A DNA stretch of 61,212 bases from Rhabdochromatium marinum. GTDB taxonomy: Bacteria > Pseudomonadota > Gammaproteobacteria > Chromatiales > Chromatiaceae. The DNA is taken from positions 1-61,212 of the forward strand of contig NZ_NRRS01000018.1 of assembly GCF_016583795.1 (NCBI RefSeq), in the 5' to 3' direction. The notes below the pieces were generated by a model that had not been told where the DNA came from, searched no databases, and worked only from the letters and a program-made list of their open reading frames with translations. The position numbers and the translations under genes are program-made. This document shows positions 58,649-61,212 of this stretch, piece after piece; positions within the stretch are counted from its first letter, which is position 1; each line of letters starts with the position of its first letter.

Positions 58649-59861
58649 ACCCACGCCGATCATGAATAACCCACAGATTGACGGTGTGCGGCTAGCCAGC
58701 ACCGCCGCTGGCGTGCGTTACCCGAATCGCCAGGATCTGGTGCTCATCGAACTGGCAGCAGAGACGCAATGCGCCGGTGTCTTTACCCGCAATGCCTTTT
58801 GTGCCGCACCGGTGGTGCTGGCCAAAACGCATCTGACCTCGGGGCCGGGGCAGGTGCGTTACTGGCTGATCAATTCCGGCAATGCCAACGCCGGTACCGG
58901 AGCCGCCGGACTGGCGGCGGCGCGTCAGTGCTGTCAGGCCGTGGCACAAGCCGGTGGTGTAACCGAGACCGAGGTACTGCCCTTCTCGACCGGAATCATC
59001 GGCGAAGACCTACCGGTTGAACGCATTACCGCCGCCCTGCCCCAGCTTTTTGCCACGCTGGATGGCGCGGGTTGGACGGGCGCCGCGCGCGCCATCATGA
59101 CCACCGACACCCAGCCCAAGGTGGCATCGCGCCGCATCAGCCTTGGTCAACAGAACGCCACGCTGGTCGGCATGGCCAAGGGGGCGGGCATGATCTGTCC
59201 CAACATGGCAACCATGCTCGCCTTCATCGCCACCGATGCCGCCGTGACGCCGCCGTTTCTGCAGGCGGCCTTAACGCAGGCGGTGGCGGGTTCTTTCAAT
59301 GCCATCAGCGTGGATGGAGACACCTCCACCAATGACGCCTGCATGCTCGCCGCCACCGGGCAGCTGGGCAATGCGCCCCTGGAACCCAGCTCAACGCACG
59401 CCCAGACCTTTCAGCAGGCGCTTAATGAACTCTGCCTGGAACTGGCCACCGCCATTGTGCGCGATGCTGAGGGTGCCACCAAGCTGGTGCGCATTGAGGT
59501 CAGCGAAGCCCGCTCGACGCAGGAAGCACGCGCGGTCGCAGCCACCATTGCCCACTCACCCCTGGTCAAGACCGCGCTCTTTGCCGGCGATCCCAACTGG
59601 GGGCGCATTTTGGCTGCCGTGGGGCGCGCTGAGGTGCCTGAGCTGTCCATTGATCAGGTCAGTCTGTGGCTGGATGAGGTTTGCATTGTCTCAAGCGGCG
59701 GACGTGATCCGGCCTATCGTGAGGCCGAAGGCGCGCGGGTAATGGCTCAGGATGCCTTTAGCATTGGCGTGCGACTAGGACGCGGTTCGGCACACAGCAG
59801 CATACTAACCTGTGATCTGTCCTACGACTATGTGCGCATCAATGCCGAATATCGCAGCTGA
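58632..59861 (+). CDS. argJ: Bifunctional ornithine acetyltransferase / N-acetylglutamate synthase
   Basis: ArgJ transfers the acetyl group from N-acetylornithine to glutamate, recycling it in arginine synthesis. The precursor self-cleaves within [18 protein letters not shown] (~182-200), before the Thr that becomes the nucleophile of the beta chain. [12 protein letters not shown] (~220) and [15 protein letters not shown] (~325) are further signatures. ATG 58632 gives the usual length (409) and overlaps secA by 17 bases; ATG 58662 is the alternative. The acetyl-CoA activity that makes it bifunctional cannot be judged from sequence. Confidence 0.95.
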
Positions 59862-59916
59862 TCACCACCGATCCTGGCGCTAGCCGGTAGCCGCAATGGC
59901 AACGGCACCAAGGGAC

Positions 59917-60942
59917 ATGGCACGCATTCATGTCGTCGCTGGCGTCCTGAGCGATGCCGAGGGACGCGTGCTCATCGCCCAGCGCCCGACTCAGGCGCAT
60001 CAGGGCGGATACTGGGAATTTCCAGGCGGAAAACGCGAACCGGAGGAATCTCCGCTAGCGGCACTGAAGCGGGAACTGCACGAAGAACTGGGCATTGAGG
60101 TCGTCAGCAGCCGACCGCTGATTCAAATCGAGCACGACTATGGCGACCGCCGCATTCTGCTGGATGTGCATCGGGTGCTGCGCTATCAGGGCCGACCACA
60201 AGGCTGTGAAGGGCAACCACTGGCCTGGCGTGCGGCCACGGCGCTGCAACCGGAGGACTTCCCGCCCGCTGATCAACCGGTAATCCGCGCGTTGCAGCTG
60301 CCGCCGCTGAGTCTGATTACTCCCGAGGGGGCACCGGACCCAACCAATCCGACCCAGAAGCAGGCCAGTACCGCCTTTCTGGCCAGTTTGGAGCAGGCCC
60401 TCACGGCCGGTTCCATGATGGATTCCACAATCAATCCCACTGGGACTTCCCCATTGGTGCAGCTGCGCGCGCACCACCTCAGCGATCTAGCCTTTGTCGC
60501 CCTGGCACAGGCTGTGGCACAAGCATGCCACAAGCATGGCGCACTCCTGGTGCTGAACCGCACGCCGGACTCAATACCCGCCTCCCTGGCCGCTGAAGTC
60601 CAGGGCTTCCATCTGACGGCGGCACAGTTGCATAACCGCACAGCCGCCCCCCAAGCGCAAGCCCGGACCGGCTTGCTCGGTGCATCCTGTCATCACGCGG
60701 CTGATCTGGCACGCGCCGCCGCCTTAAAGCTTGATTATGTGTTCTTATCACCCGTGCAGGCCACCCGCAGTCACCCAAACGCCCGCCCGCTGGGATGGAA
60801 AGAATTTGCCCGCCTGACGCAATCTGCACAGCAACCCGTTTATGCCCTCGGGGGCCTAACGCCGCAGGATGTACCCCAGGCCTGGGCGCAGGGCGCTCAA
60901 GGAATCGCAACCATTCGCGGGCTATGGGGCCTTAGCGCCTGA
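59917..60942 (+). CDS. mutT: Nudix hydrolase (MutT-like) fused to a thiamine phosphate synthase-like domain
   Basis: Residues ~1-125 are a MutT-type Nudix domain that would clear oxidised dGTP: GGKREPEESPLAALKREL followed by HEELGI fits the GX5EX7REUXEEXGU box. After a linker, residues ~165-341 resemble a TIM-barrel ThiE domain (LRAHHLSDLAFVALAQAV, HHAADLARAAALKLDYVFLS, YALGGLTPQDV), though the key phosphate-binding loop looks weak, so a catalytic role is doubtful. This fusion next to argJ and secA is known in gammaproteobacteria. ATG 59917 is used (AAGG upstream); ATG 59896 is possible. Confidence 0.85.
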   Translation: MARIHVVAGVLSDAEGRVLIAQRPTQAHQGGYWEFPGGKREPEESPLAALKRELHEELGIEVVSSRPLIQIEHDYGDRRILLDVHRVLRYQGRPQGCEGQPLAWRAATALQPEDFPPADQPVIRALQLPPLSLITPEGAPDPTNPTQKQASTAFLASLEQALTAGSMMDSTINPTGTSPLVQLRAHHLSDLAFVALAQAVAQACHKHGALLVLNRTPDSIPASLAAEVQGFHLTAAQLHNRTAAPQAQARTGLLGASCHHAADLARAAALKLDYVFLSPVQATRSHPNARPLGWKEFARLTQSAQQPVYALGGLTPQDVPQAWAQGAQGIATIRGLWGLSA

Positions 60943-61085
60943 CAATCTCCCCGACCGGCATGCTGATATTCGCGGCACTCGCTCTGATCATTGACGATCG
61001 GGATTGATCGCGGGTGTTTTATCATTGACGCGCACTGCTCATTGCAGTGGCGCATTGGCATTTGCGATCACCGGGGTGGCCGCTT
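60943..61085. other. Spacer between mutT and the right-hand IS
   Basis: No gene is seen. ATCATTGACG occurs twice in direct orientation (60987-60996 and 61021-61030). CACTGC (61033-61038) pairs with GCAGTG (61044-61049) around five bases, a possible terminator of mutT without a U-tract. Confidence 0.4.
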
Positions 61086-61212
61086 AGGGCCTGTCACAAA
61101 ATAAGTGTCTCACTTTGAGGGCTGCTGCTATGCTTATGGCATGGTCAATGGCGACACACTAAAACGGCGGTTTGAGCTTCTTGAACCGGTTCTTGATGAA
61201 CGGTTGCGTCGG
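61086..61212 (+). mobile_element. ISAzo13-like insertion sequence, left end (runs off the window)
   Basis: A transposase gene starts near the window edge. The sequence from about 61086 (AGGGCCTGTCACAAAATAAG) looks like the terminal repeat and leader of the element, though the exact end is not proven because the right repeat is outside the window. Confidence 0.45.
61141..61212 (+). CDS. ISAzo13-like transposase, N-terminal fragment
   Basis: 24 codons from ATG 61141 to the last base, with a core TLKRRFELLEPVLDERLRR, matching the start of ISAzo13-family transposases (a helix ending in LDERxRR). The catalytic part lies outside the window, so whether the element is complete cannot be judged. Confidence 0.55.
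   Translation, partial: MVNGDTLKRRFELLEPVLDERLRR

Overview
The window reads as a 61 kb piece of a GC-rich gammaproteobacterial chromosome. Gene order and protein types fit the Chromatiales (purple sulfur bacterium-like), but this placement is inference from gene content, not a search. Both ends of the window are the 5' ends of transposase genes: IS4-type on the minus strand at base 1 and ISAzo13-like on the plus strand at the last base. This is what a draft contig broken at repeats looks like.

Layout. 1-5.6 kb is an accessory strip. It holds a four-gene envelope-glycosylation cassette (GT2 glycosyltransferase, GtrA flippase-like protein, methyltransferase, GT-C-like membrane protein), then a decayed ISKra4-type element that cut off the 3' end of a small signal-peptide gene. 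5.6-8.4 kb (minus) carries lptF followed by a fused hisH-hisF gene of the kind known from fungi and plants. 8.6-11.3 kb holds a PilZ protein and a DamX-like AAA/SPOR protein. 11.3-14.6 kb (minus) is yajC-secD-secF. 14.8-21.3 kb has a TPR protein, a 1501-residue protein of unknown function with an internal duplication, and a class V aminotransferase. Then come an initiator tRNA-Met, a small coiled-coil protein, lptG (minus), and pepA-holC (plus).

25.0-34.1 kb contains rnpB (RNase P RNA) with a clear promoter, a site-2 protease, trpS, scpA-scpB-rluB, pckG, glnS and a DinB-like protein. 34.4-60.9 kb is an almost complete division and cell wall (dcw) cluster with its usual downstream genes: rsmH-ftsL-ftsI-murE-murF-mraY-murD-ftsW-murG-murC-murB-ddl-ftsQ-ftsA-ftsZ-lpxC, then dciA (minus), an M23 peptidase, secA, argJ and a Nudix/ThiE-like fusion. 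Most dcw genes overlap by a few bases and are probably one long transcript from a promoter at 34376-34404.

The most unusual signals are four. (1) The first dcw gene, mraZ, is a pseudogene. (2) One cause of its decay is a ~50-base hairpin-forming element; a second, diverged copy lies inside dciA, where it encodes that protein's C-terminal tail. This resembles a palindromic element able to insert into coding sequence. (3) There is a eukaryote-type HisHF fusion. (4) There is a large two-halved envelope protein of unknown function. The genes otherwise form a coherent core set: envelope biogenesis (LPS export, Sec export, peptidoglycan synthesis, division), tRNA charging, chromosome segregation and gluconeogenesis.
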